From Huiozyma naganishii CBS 8797 (Eukaryota > Ascomycota > Saccharomycetes > Saccharomycetales > Saccharomycetaceae): 64,000 bases of DNA. Positions 54,081-62,380 of this stretch are shown here, in pieces. The position numbers were made by a program, and so were the translations under genes. Below the pieces are notes generated by a model, which saw nothing but the letters and a program-made list of their open reading frames with translations, did not search any database and was not told where the DNA came from. Within the stretch, counting starts at the first letter, position 1; each line of letters begins with the position of its first letter. The stretch lies in contig NC_035932.1 of NCBI RefSeq assembly GCF_000348985.1, positions 124,001-188,000 of the forward strand. The letters run 5' to 3'.

Positions 54081-54920
54081 TCACCTAGATTCCGAACCAA
54101 AAGTCTTTTTATGTAGTTTTTCGAATTCACGCTTCTCGGACTTGTACAACAGCATGGTGGCTCTTGCGTCTTCCACAGAGGAATGTTCACCTCCTTGAAT
54201 ATCTGTGCCCAAAACCTCCTTGGTTAACTTCCGCAGACTTGGTGATTTACCACCAGCATATTTGTGCCTAAAAGGTAAATGCCTCGAGGTGTCGCGGATC
54301 ATTGATTTGGGATGGGATAGAAGCAAAGCATCCAAGTCGTGCTTAACTGCGTGTCCAACCAATATTCTCCCCTTCAAGAGATCAGCACACATCTTCTGTG
54401 CTTCTTTGAAAGTGATGGCTTCTTTCAAAGAAGACGGCGTGATACCGCTGATCTCTGTTCTCCAATCGGTAACCTTCTCTCTGGGCCTGACAAACTTATC
54501 CAAGACGACGTGTCCAAAATAATTGGTCATGGAAATTCTGGCAAGTGCATGATCCTTCCCATCTAAACCAACCCCAACAAATTCACAATCTATAGCGACA
54601 TATTTCCCAATATCTGACGTTTTCTTCGCGTGCTCTTTCCCGTTCAAATCCTGTTCGATAATATCGTCCAATTTCTTGTTCGTCTCAGCGTCCAGACAGA
54701 CACTGCTCTTGAACTGAAACTCTTTACCCTCTTTCTTGTCCAACTCACGCTTGGCAATCACTTTGTTCATGTTATAGACCATGGTCATGATTTTGGTCTC
54801 TTTGCGAGGCATCCGTTTAACTTCCTTCTTTTTCTTGTGCACCTGTTTCTTCGGCGCACTTTGGGCGCCCCCAAGCTCTGAGGAAAGCAGTTCCCAATTA
54901 CTCGATAATTGTCTCGCCAT
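54081..54920 (-). CDS. REX4: REX4, DEDDh 3'-5' exonuclease of ribosome biogenesis
   Basis: A 279-residue RNase D-superfamily exonuclease implicated in pre-rRNA processing (choice of ITS1 cleavage). DEDDh motifs are visible: Exo I VAIDCEFVGVG, Exo II GHAVKHDLDALLL and Exo III EHSSVEDARATM. The N-terminal third is lysine-rich (KKQVHKKKKEVKRMPRKE), as in nucleolar proteins. I choose the start at 54920 (MARQLSSNWELLSSE). The frame opens at 55055, but the extra 45 codons cover the promoter elements of this gene (PAC and RRPE), and the family begins with the SSNW segment. Orthologue of YOL080C; convergent with IRA2. Confidence 0.93.
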   Translation of the reverse strand: MARQLSSNWELLSSELGGAQSAPKKQVHKKKKEVKRMPRKETKIMTMVYNMNKVIAKRELDKKEGKEFQFKSSVCLDAETNKKLDDIIEQDLNGKEHAKKTSDIGKYVAIDCEFVGVGLDGKDHALARISMTNYFGHVVLDKFVRPREKVTDWRTEISGITPSSLKEAITFKEAQKMCADLLKGRILVGHAVKHDLDALLLSHPKSMIRDTSRHLPFRHKYAGGKSPSLRKLTKEVLGTDIQGGEHSSVEDARATMLLYKSEKREFEKLHKKTFGSESR

Positions 54921-54963
54921 CAGTGTCTTCTCTGCAATCCGATAAGCAACCTCCACAACTCTT

Positions 54964-55013
54964 GCGATGACCTCTTCATCTCGGTTGTGAATATGCGATG
55001 ACCAAAAAATTTT
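54964..55013 (-). promoter_or_regulatory. PAC and RRPE boxes of REX4
   Basis: GCGATGA occurs at 54964-54970 and 54995-55001, and AAAAAATTTTT at about 55003-55013. They lie 45-95 bp upstream of the chosen REX4 start and support it, since together they mark ribosome-biogenesis promoters. Confidence 0.7.
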
Positions 55014-55222
55014 TATATTCTTTTTTTTTTCTGTGAAGAATCGCAGATTGAGCAATCATCAAACATTTGGGACCAAGGGCTCACCGTTTGGAAATCGATT
55101 AAGTGCCCGTGAGGTTTCACGTACTGGTTGTTTGGGTCAGTCGAGACGTAGAGGTTTATAGTGGTTACAATTGGGGAGTGTTTGGGAGCTTGTTGCTCTA
55201 CTATTGGTTGTTTTTTTGTAGA

Positions 55223-58200
55223 ATGGACACGACCGCGTCTATAAACCAACTGCGGTCGCAGTTTCTTAAAATCTTCCCTGAGAAGGACCAAATGCGAAGG
55301 GTGATCAAGCCTTATTATTCACCAAAGTATGCACAGGACGCGTGGTCTCACGGACAGAGAGACTACAGAGATGAGATCAAAGATATTTTCTGCGATGCTG
55401 ACGGATCCAACATGTTAGACCACTTAGAGTCCCCCCCGATAACGAGTAATTTCATTGACGGCTACGAGTACAATAACTGGAACAAGTATAAGAGCAGCAA
55501 TACGCAAGGCGGGTCTGCTGCTAATAAAACTCATAACTACCAAGACAGCGTCATGGATTCAATGAGGAGTCCAATAGAAAGCACTCTGCTCAGAACACCA
55601 GGCGTGTACCCTGACGATAACAACCCCGGAGAAAATGTCAGCGGGATGGTGATGCGAAACGACAGTTTGAGGTTTGATAGTGCAAAGACTTTGAAAGGGA
55701 AAAGTCTCCTGAATGTGAACGAGAAAGACTATCCCGACACGCCGGATTTTGAAGATGAAATGATTTACAGCCCTGAATCAGATTCTGAGTCCGTAGAACC
55801 CAAGTCCAAATTTATCAAGAAGACGCGGTTGCCATTTAGGCGAATATTTGGAGGTAAAAAACATGGCGGTGGCTTCCTCTCGCGGAGGAGGAATTCGGAT
55901 GCGGAAGAGGACGACCCTGTAGACGATTTCTCCTTTTATCACAACAGTCTCGATAGGAGAATGCTGGACGCAAATGCGGGGAAGAGCCGAATCGAACCCA
56001 AAAAGCCCAAGACACAATCGAAATATGCTACCAAAAACTCCGTGAAGACAAAATTGAACCCGATCCCAAACCCGGGTCCTTCTTTGAAACAGACCCCTAC
56101 TGCGCACAGCAAAAGGAAAAGTAAGTATGCCATGAATTTTGACTACGATGAGAACATAGATGAGGACGATGAAGATGATGAGGACGATGAGGATGAAGAT
56201 AGTGCAAAGTTGCGCTCTAAATTCTTTCAGGTCAGTGAAATAAAGAACAGAGAAAACTCTTCTGAAAATTCTAACAATGACGACAGGTCCACTTCAAACG
56301 GTACCAACGCAACTAATCCGTCTAACACGATTACGGGGAATGTCTCGAGACTGAAATCACATTTTCCACAATTGCCAAGAGGCTCCATTCTAGATTCCAC
56401 AAGGAACAATAGTACCCGGTCGGATTCCCTAGCTACGACCAAGCCACATGGTATAGGTGACGATGAAAACTCTTTTTCAGGGAAAAGTATTAAAGAAAGT
56501 AGCCTGGCTCACAGACACAACGGCAAAGATATAGATGATAATGACGACGATATCTCCGACATTGAGTCTTATATCAACGAAAAGGATTTAGATGCATTGG
56601 AGTTGATGAACTCAGAAGAACACCGCAACGAGACTTTTAAAGAGCCGGGACTTTCAAAAATTGCTTCTCAGAACGATAGCGTCGTTCAAAATAACTTACT
56701 CGTTCCAACAGAAACTACCAATACAAGTGAAGTGTCATCCTACGGTAAATCCTTGCTGGGCTCGGACTTTTCGAGGGATTATTCAATGAGACGCGACAAT
56801 TTCACTTTTGCTAGTACGTCATTATCCATGGAATCTACTGTACCAGGCCATACCATTTCCTCACATTCCATACCGTTGTCATTAGAGGGTTATGCTCTGT
56901 ATAGGGCAGAAGATGATTCAACAATCAACCATGTATTTGACAAGGCAGTTATGAACATGAACGTACCGAAATCAGCTCGTGGAAGGGGTAGAAAGGGATC
57001 TACGCTGTCGTTAAGAGATTCCCTCTCGCGTAGCATGTCCAATAAAAGGATGTCCGCTGTATCTATGAACCCTAATAAACACCCTTTGAGTAAGAGTAAT
57101 ATGAGGTCTTCATCGTCGACAGAGAGCGAGCAACAAAAGATACAACGATCAAATGATTTATTGGCGCTGAAAAAGCACAACAGCAGTACATCTAACGTTG
57201 GAAAGCATGAAACGCCCTCTACTCTTATAACCAGTTTGCAATCTAGCAAGCATGGGTCCCGCGAGATATTGCCCCGATTTAGAAAAAAAAAAAACTTTGA
57301 AGACCGAAAACCTTTGACGTCGCAACTGTCGCTGATGTTCAACAAAAAAAGAGAAAGAATTACAGATGCATCTGAAGTTTTGGAGTACTTCAGCTTTGTA
57401 TCCGGTGCCACGGTTCAGAAATCCGAATCTATGTTGCTGGAATCATATGTTCAGACCTCGGCTAAATATAAAAGGCATCCTTTCGAAGCGAATGTCAGGC
57501 GTTCGGCTACTGTTTTTGAAGTAATCGGGTTTTTGTTGTATCTTTATTCGACCAAATATAAACCGGATGATATTGAAAAGGATGGTTTGAAGATGGCTGA
57601 ATTGCTAGACCCTAATAACTTCAATCTAAAGATTGTGGATGAGGATGGTGAACCATTTGAAGATAATTTCGGTAAATTGGACAGACACAGTGCCATGCAA
57701 TCTGTATCCGACAATGAGGTTGTATTATGCAAGGCTTCAAATGAGGAGCTTATTGCAAATAGATTGGATACACCCTTGCCGTACGATTTGACAGAACAAT
57801 CCAGCTTAGAGCAGAATACGTCCACATTGCCTCACTCAAGTTTGCACAAACCGGAAAATGCTTTGAATCAATTAAGTTTCTATAAATCGATCATCAGCGG
57901 TAACAACGCTGCAGACCAGGAGAAATCGTCCAATGTTATTGAGGTTACAGTCTATCTGTACCCAAATATCAATCCCAAATTCAATTATACTAATATCAAG
58001 GTAGCGGTTACCTCTAACATCAACGACATACTAGTGAAATACTGCAGACTAAAAAACATGGATCCCAATGAATATTCTTTAAAGCTTCTGGGCAAGAAAT
58101 ACATTCTCGATTTAAATGACACAGTTCTGCGGTTAGATGGGAATAATAAGGTGGAGCTAATTTCCAAAAAGGAAGCTCGGGGACTGCACTTAGAAAAGAT

Positions 58201-58942
58201 TAAGCCAGATATGAAAAAGCCAAAACTACCGACAATACAGAGTAATGACCTAACACCGCTGACTTTAGATTCTGCCTCGTACTTGACCACTGATAAGGGT
58301 ACAAATGCGGTAGAAAAGCAAGATGATGGAGAAAAGCCGCATGTTAAGAAGCAACCTTTTAGTAAGTTGCCCAAGCATGTCAACTCTAAGTATAAGCTGT
58401 CCAGCACAAAGCAGCAGCCATCATCCTTAAGTGGTCCGTCATCCAGTTTTTCCGGAGCTGGGTTCTTTAAGAACAAGAACAATTCCAAATCGTCGTTACA
58501 CGGAACTACCAATATTTTTGGATATCAGTCCAAATCACCAAGTGTCAAGGACAATCTTCAAGGTATCGGCAACGGCCAGACCGATTTCCAAGACTTGTTT
58601 GGCGGGACCGCATATTATAAATATAAGGTTTGGAGAAGGCAACAAATGTCGCTTATCAACAAACACGAGAGAACGTTGGCACTCGACGGTGACTACGTGT
58701 ATATTGTTCCACCGGAGGGCAAGATGCATTGGCAAGAGAATGTAAAGACCAAATCCTTTCATATCAACCAAGTCGTGCTGGTGAAAAAATCGAGGGTCCC
58801 TGAAAACTTCAAGATATACGTCAAAAGAGGCCCAGGTGACATCAAAAGGTACTACTTTGAAGCAGTGTCTCCGCAAGAGTGCACTGAAATTGTCACCAGG
58901 ATCCACAACCTATTGACCGCGTACAGAATGAACCATAATTGA
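55223..58942 (+). CDS. AVO1: TORC2 subunit AVO1 (Sin1 orthologue)
   Basis: A 1239-residue essential subunit of target-of-rapamycin complex 2, which tethers the complex to the plasma membrane and presents Ypk substrates. The start at 55223 (MDTTASINQLRSQFL) matches family; the frame opens 40 codons earlier in leader sequence. The N-terminal region reads KIFPEKDQMRRVIKPYYSP; a long disordered, acidic middle follows (DEDDEDDEDDED at about residues 312-325). The CRIM domain is at about 700-800 (VLEYFSFVSGATVQK...KRHPFEANVRRSATVFEVI), then a Ras-binding-like region (VTVYLYPNINPKFNYTN) and a C-terminal PH domain (about 1130-1235: YYKYKVWRRQQMSL). Orthologue of YOL078W. Confidence 0.95.
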   Translation: MDTTASINQLRSQFLKIFPEKDQMRRVIKPYYSPKYAQDAWSHGQRDYRDEIKDIFCDADGSNMLDHLESPPITSNFIDGYEYNNWNKYKSSNTQGGSAANKTHNYQDSVMDSMRSPIESTLLRTPGVYPDDNNPGENVSGMVMRNDSLRFDSAKTLKGKSLLNVNEKDYPDTPDFEDEMIYSPESDSESVEPKSKFIKKTRLPFRRIFGGKKHGGGFLSRRRNSDAEEDDPVDDFSFYHNSLDRRMLDANAGKSRIEPKKPKTQSKYATKNSVKTKLNPIPNPGPSLKQTPTAHSKRKSKYAMNFDYDENIDEDDEDDEDDEDEDSAKLRSKFFQVSEIKNRENSSENSNNDDRSTSNGTNATNPSNTITGNVSRLKSHFPQLPRGSILDSTRNNSTRSDSLATTKPHGIGDDENSFSGKSIKESSLAHRHNGKDIDDNDDDISDIESYINEKDLDALELMNSEEHRNETFKEPGLSKIASQNDSVVQNNLLVPTETTNTSEVSSYGKSLLGSDFSRDYSMRRDNFTFASTSLSMESTVPGHTISSHSIPLSLEGYALYRAEDDSTINHVFDKAVMNMNVPKSARGRGRKGSTLSLRDSLSRSMSNKRMSAVSMNPNKHPLSKSNMRSSSSTESEQQKIQRSNDLLALKKHNSSTSNVGKHETPSTLITSLQSSKHGSREILPRFRKKKNFEDRKPLTSQLSLMFNKKRERITDASEVLEYFSFVSGATVQKSESMLLESYVQTSAKYKRHPFEANVRRSATVFEVIGFLLYLYSTKYKPDDIEKDGLKMAELLDPNNFNLKIVDEDGEPFEDNFGKLDRHSAMQSVSDNEVVLCKASNEELIANRLDTPLPYDLTEQSSLEQNTSTLPHSSLHKPENALNQLSFYKSIISGNNAADQEKSSNVIEVTVYLYPNINPKFNYTNIKVAVTSNINDILVKYCRLKNMDPNEYSLKLLGKKYILDLNDTVLRLDGNNKVELISKKEARGLHLEKIKPDMKKPKLPTIQSNDLTPLTLDSASYLTTDKGTNAVEKQDDGEKPHVKKQPFSKLPKHVNSKYKLSSTKQQPSSLSGPSSSFSGAGFFKNKNNSKSSLHGTTNIFGYQSKSPSVKDNLQGIGNGQTDFQDLFGGTAYYKYKVWRRQQMSLINKHERTLALDGDYVYIVPPEGKMHWQENVKTKSFHINQVVLVKKSRVPENFKIYVKRGPGDIKRYYFEAVSPQECTEIVTRIHNLLTAYRMNHN

Positions 58943-59129
58943 TGTACTTTCTACCTTCTGAAGGAGTTCTTACATATGATTGGTCGAGAGACGGTTATTC
59001 TGTGAGAAAAATAAAAAAGAATAATTTAAAGATTTCATACAATTGTACTAACACAACCATCCCTCGGTAGTATATCCGCTGCGTGGTAACTCTTTCCACG
59101 ATCAAAAATTAACAGCATTACAGGCCACC

Positions 59130-59324
59130 ATGGGTTCCACATATGAAATTCTGGGGAGAACATTTAAGCCACATCAGTTAGCACTGGGAACTCTCGGTTT
59201 TCTTTCCCTGATAGTGATGCCAAACCCGTTTGCTGCTAAAAAAGAAAAGGTAGTGGATATAAAAGCGGGCTCCAAGGAGGAGGAGCAGTTCATCAAGGCC
59301 TATTTGGAGAAACATACTACTTAA
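59130..59324 (+). CDS. ATP19: Mitochondrial F1Fo ATP synthase subunit k
   Basis: A 64-residue inner-membrane protein with one hydrophobic span (LALGTLGFLSLIVMPNPF, residues 17-34). The pattern GxxYxxxGxxxxPHQLAxGTLG ... PNPF ... VDIK ... EEE.FI..YL.KH matches S. cerevisiae Atp19 (YOL077W-A, about 68 residues). Subunit k associates with dimeric ATP synthase. The start sits in a GCCACCATGG context. In the same small gap as in S. cerevisiae, between AVO1 and BRX1. Confidence 0.93.
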   Translation: MGSTYEILGRTFKPHQLALGTLGFLSLIVMPNPFAAKKEKVVDIKAGSKEEEQFIKAYLEKHTT

Positions 59325-59479
59325 ACACGGTTTCCAGATTCCTTCAAGTAGTAATATGGTACATTGTGTATTTAGTTTTGCCGATTCCGACCTATCTCTA
59401 GATTACATTGAATATCTATATATTCACATATTCGTCAATGATATATTCATTCATCTTTATTTCAAGAGGTAAGAGACGC

Positions 59480-60352
59480 TTATTTGAAGACAGCACCGTT
59501 TGATAGTGGATCAGCTGCTAAAATGTTTTCTCTGTTTCTCATTTTCCTCTTGACAGCGGCATCCGATCTTTCCTTCGCCTCCGTAGCCGCTTGTTGCTTC
59601 AACTGGGCTCTCACAACGTTTGGAGAAACGTACTGTCTGTTCTCGTAGATCTTTGGACCACCAAATGAGCCCTCCAAAATTAGTATCACGGTCATGACAA
59701 AGCGGGGGCCTATCTCAACTAAAGATAAGTCTTCCTCACCTTCCTCGTACTCGTTAGAGTTTCTGGCGGAATTGCTAATCTCGTACGTCCTGACCCAAAT
59801 CTTATCATCGACGATGTTGAAAGACATAACGTGGTCGACAAATGGTTTGATTTTTCTAGCGGTTGGGGGAACGCCAAAGTTATGAATGAACAACTCTTTG
59901 ATCAACTTATAGTGTGGGGATGATTCGAATTTATGGTCAAAGGACAAAACGGGTCTGGAGCCCTTTAGACAATTACCGGTAAAGTTCAATTCGTCCATGG
60001 TATGCAAATTTTGAATAAAGAATTTGATCGTGGGACCGTTAGGTGGTTTTGACAACCACAGGTACAGATCCTGGTGCTTTCTCGCCTCGAAGAACATAAT
60101 ATTGTTACAGTTGTAGAGCTCGGCTATTTCGTTCAGTTGTTGCAGGTCCTTCTTCGTATCCAGTTTGGGCTCCTTTCTGGAATGTGGCAGCAAAGAGTTT
60201 AAGTCCTGGACCAGATGACGGTGTCTGAAATTGACACCTCTACTGGAAATCAGCAACGTACGCTGCTTGTTCATAAACTGCTTTTCGTTGCCTTTCTTAG
60301 ACTTATCATCGTTCTTGCTTTTACCTGCCAGTGCTTTGTAAATGGAAGACAT
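59480..60352 (-). CDS. BRX1: 60S ribosome assembly factor BRX1
   Basis: A 290-residue nucleolar protein with a Brix domain (about residues 28-235: TLLISSRGVNFRHRHLVQDLNSLLPH ... WLSKPPNGPTIKFFIQNLHTM ... SRPVLSFDHKF). Brix proteins bind pre-rRNA in early 60S assembly; Brx1 works with Ebp2. The C-terminal 50 residues are basic (QLKQQAATEAKERSDAAVKRKMRNR). Length agrees with S. cerevisiae Brx1 (about 291, YOL077C). RRPE and PAC-like elements lie upstream. Confidence 0.96.
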   Translation of the reverse strand: MSSIYKALAGKSKNDDKSKKGNEKQFMNKQRTLLISSRGVNFRHRHLVQDLNSLLPHSRKEPKLDTKKDLQQLNEIAELYNCNNIMFFEARKHQDLYLWLSKPPNGPTIKFFIQNLHTMDELNFTGNCLKGSRPVLSFDHKFESSPHYKLIKELFIHNFGVPPTARKIKPFVDHVMSFNIVDDKIWVRTYEISNSARNSNEYEEGEEDLSLVEIGPRFVMTVILILEGSFGGPKIYENRQYVSPNVVRAQLKQQAATEAKERSDAAVKRKMRNRENILAADPLSNGAVFK

Positions 60353-60424
60353 ATTTCAGTGAGTGATGGGAATGTGATCTTATGTCCTACAGAGTACAGT
60401 GTCAATGAAACAAGCTCTTTTTTG

Positions 60425-60527
60425 CTCATCACCAACTGTTAATATCTTTTCAGCTCATTGCAATTTTTTTTCTTTCTCCAAAACTGAAAAATTTTCTCGA
60501 GAAGAAATAGTCACGTGCCGTTAACGG
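60425..60527 (-). promoter_or_regulatory. BRX1 promoter: PAC-like, RRPE and E-box elements
   Basis: CTCATC (60425-60430; GGTGATGAG on the BRX1 strand, one base off PAC) and TGAAAAATTTT (60485-60495, RRPE) fit a ribosome-biogenesis promoter. GTCACGTG (60510-60517) is a Cbf1/Tye7-type E-box, followed directly by the 10-bp palindrome CCGTTAACGG (60518-60527). Confidence 0.65.
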
Positions 60528-60710
60528 AACAGGCGTGGGCAAGACGGTGATGCTCTGACAGCTGAGTGTCCCCTACGAGATACTTATCATCTGTGTCAGT
60601 AAAATTACATTACTAATGTTACAAGGAACTGAAGCTATCAACGAAAATTTTCAGCTTGTTACTCTTTTTTATATATTATATGTGTAGCCAATATTGTTCA
60701 AAAGGATCGG

Positions 60711-62111
60711 TTAGAAAACAGAATAGTCTTTGAACATCAATTCTTCGGTTTCCTTAACAATACGTTTCCCATTCAAAAGTTTCCGTTTTAGGCTTCTGTT
60801 AGAAATCAACAAATTTTGGTTTGTCTCCAAACAATTGTTAAAAGAGGTGCCCACCTCAATGAAGAACCGGTCGCAAAGTATATCAGACAAAAACTCCGGG
60901 ATAATTTGATTCATAAGTTTTTGCTGCGTTTCGTCTAATACGGAATCAGTTGATTGTGGCCAGTTTTCGTCAATTGTTTCCAAAAAATGCTTATAACGTG
61001 AGATTGTTTCTGGGCTGGCACAGTCCCGAAACACGTCACAAAAACTAGTTATAAAGTCAAGGGAGCCAGCTCTCCATTTTGTGTGCAGTTCAAGCTGACC
61101 CTTTATATTTTTATTTTCGTCTTGAAGAAGTTTTATTTTTTCTATCGCCTTCTGCTCAATTGATTCTTTGTGCCTGCTCAATTCCTGAGCACTTTTCATC
61201 TCTACTTCTTGGACAACCGTATAGAACATTTTATTTTCACTCTCAATTGACAATTCTAGTTCTTTCAGGTCATTTTGAAGCTTGGAAATTATCTTTTGGG
61301 ATTCTTCAAGATCAGATGTTGACCTTTTGTTGTTTTCTTCAAGTTGCTGTGCCAGCTGCTTGTTATCCTCACTTAACAGCCTATTTGCATCGTCCTTATC
61401 TTCAATGAGTTTCCGGAAACAAAAAAATACTGCTTCTAAAATATCAGATGTTCCATCCCAATCTAATTGGAGATTTATGCTCTCGGCCTTCTCTTTCACC
61501 CTTTCCACTGGGATACTTTCAACATATTTTTTAGAAGGAAGCAAATCAGCTGGATTACCTCCTTTGATCGTTCCAGCTCCTGATGATTTTTTTGCTTGAG
61601 CCCCATCATACTCGGTATTGTCCATTTCTAAATTCAGTAGATCTATGGAATGCCTGGTGTTGTTTGTGACACTGAACCCAGTGTAGTTAATCCCACTGTC
61701 AGAGCTATGGGACGAGGAATACTTACTTGAGGAATCGCCTATGCCGTCAAAAGATGACTCCACACTACCTGCAAGAACTTGTCTGCCTTTCATGGTTTTT
61801 TCTTCCCAAATATTAGCTGGGTTGGTTGAAGTGAACTGTGACTTTTCTAAATCAGTACTTGTATCTTCTTGTCCAGAGATCGATTGACTAGAGTTGTTAC
61901 AGTCGTCCTCTTTTTGCTGATATTGTATATTCTCAATTTCCTTGGACTTAACTTTTTTACTCTTGGAGCTACCATGGGAGCGTTTTAACCATCCAAAACC
62001 AAATTTACTTCTTCGAGATTTACCAGATTCTTTTGATTCCAAATTATCCTCAGTCAAAAACTCCTTTGCATCAACATCCATATTTTCCTTTTCACTGTTT
62101 GATTCGACCAT
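60711..62111 (-). CDS. Coiled-coil protein, not recognised
   Basis: A 466-residue protein. The first 130 residues are basic and Ser/Lys-rich (SGKSRRSKFGFGWLKRSHGSSKSKK) and look disordered. A conserved-looking block DWDGTSDILEAVFFCFRKLI lies near residue 220, followed by a coiled coil from about residue 235 to 335 (SEDNKQLAQQLEENNKR... QDENKNIKGQLELH). A helical C-terminal domain with few charges follows (SLDFITSFCDVFRDCASPE; QIIPEFLSDILCDRFFIEVG). The layout recalls spindle-pole or prospore-membrane proteins such as SPO21, MPC54 and YSW1, but I cannot see a diagnostic motif. In S. cerevisiae the gene between BRX1 and YOL075C is MDM20, on the opposite strand and far larger, so this is not its orthologue. 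Confidence 0.75.
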   Translation of the reverse strand: MVESNSEKENMDVDAKEFLTEDNLESKESGKSRRSKFGFGWLKRSHGSSKSKKVKSKEIENIQYQQKEDDCNNSSQSISGQEDTSTDLEKSQFTSTNPANIWEEKTMKGRQVLAGSVESSFDGIGDSSSKYSSSHSSDSGINYTGFSVTNNTRHSIDLLNLEMDNTEYDGAQAKKSSGAGTIKGGNPADLLPSKKYVESIPVERVKEKAESINLQLDWDGTSDILEAVFFCFRKLIEDKDDANRLLSEDNKQLAQQLEENNKRSTSDLEESQKIISKLQNDLKELELSIESENKMFYTVVQEVEMKSAQELSRHKESIEQKAIEKIKLLQDENKNIKGQLELHTKWRAGSLDFITSFCDVFRDCASPETISRYKHFLETIDENWPQSTDSVLDETQQKLMNQIIPEFLSDILCDRFFIEVGTSFNNCLETNQNLLISNRSLKRKLLNGKRIVKETEELMFKDYSVF

Positions 62112-62380
62112 TATGCCAAAGTATACTTGAACTAAATTTACAAGCTTTTATTGCTATATTTTGAAGGATGGGTCTGGATATACAGCTATTTTAGTTATAT
62201 GATATTTTTTGTGTCATTACAATTTGAAAATATAACACCTTATTTTTATGTGAAAAAGGAAAATGACGGAAATGTACATATACAATGTGGTCGGTCAGTC
62301 AGGTTGAATGAGTGACGAATTATAAACAATACCCGTTATATGCCAATACTCAAACCTTCATTTCGCTCAAATAAAAGTCC

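Noticed and set aside
59046..59125. 5' UTR intron of ATP19 (TACTAAC at about 59046 and ACAG before the start)
   Set aside because: No GTATGT-like donor lies in the short gap after AVO1, so the match is probably chance.
60510..60527. Centromere element I (GTCACGTG) near BRX1
   Set aside because: It is not followed by the 80-bp A/T-rich element and the CCGAA-type element III, so it is more likely a Cbf1-type promoter site.
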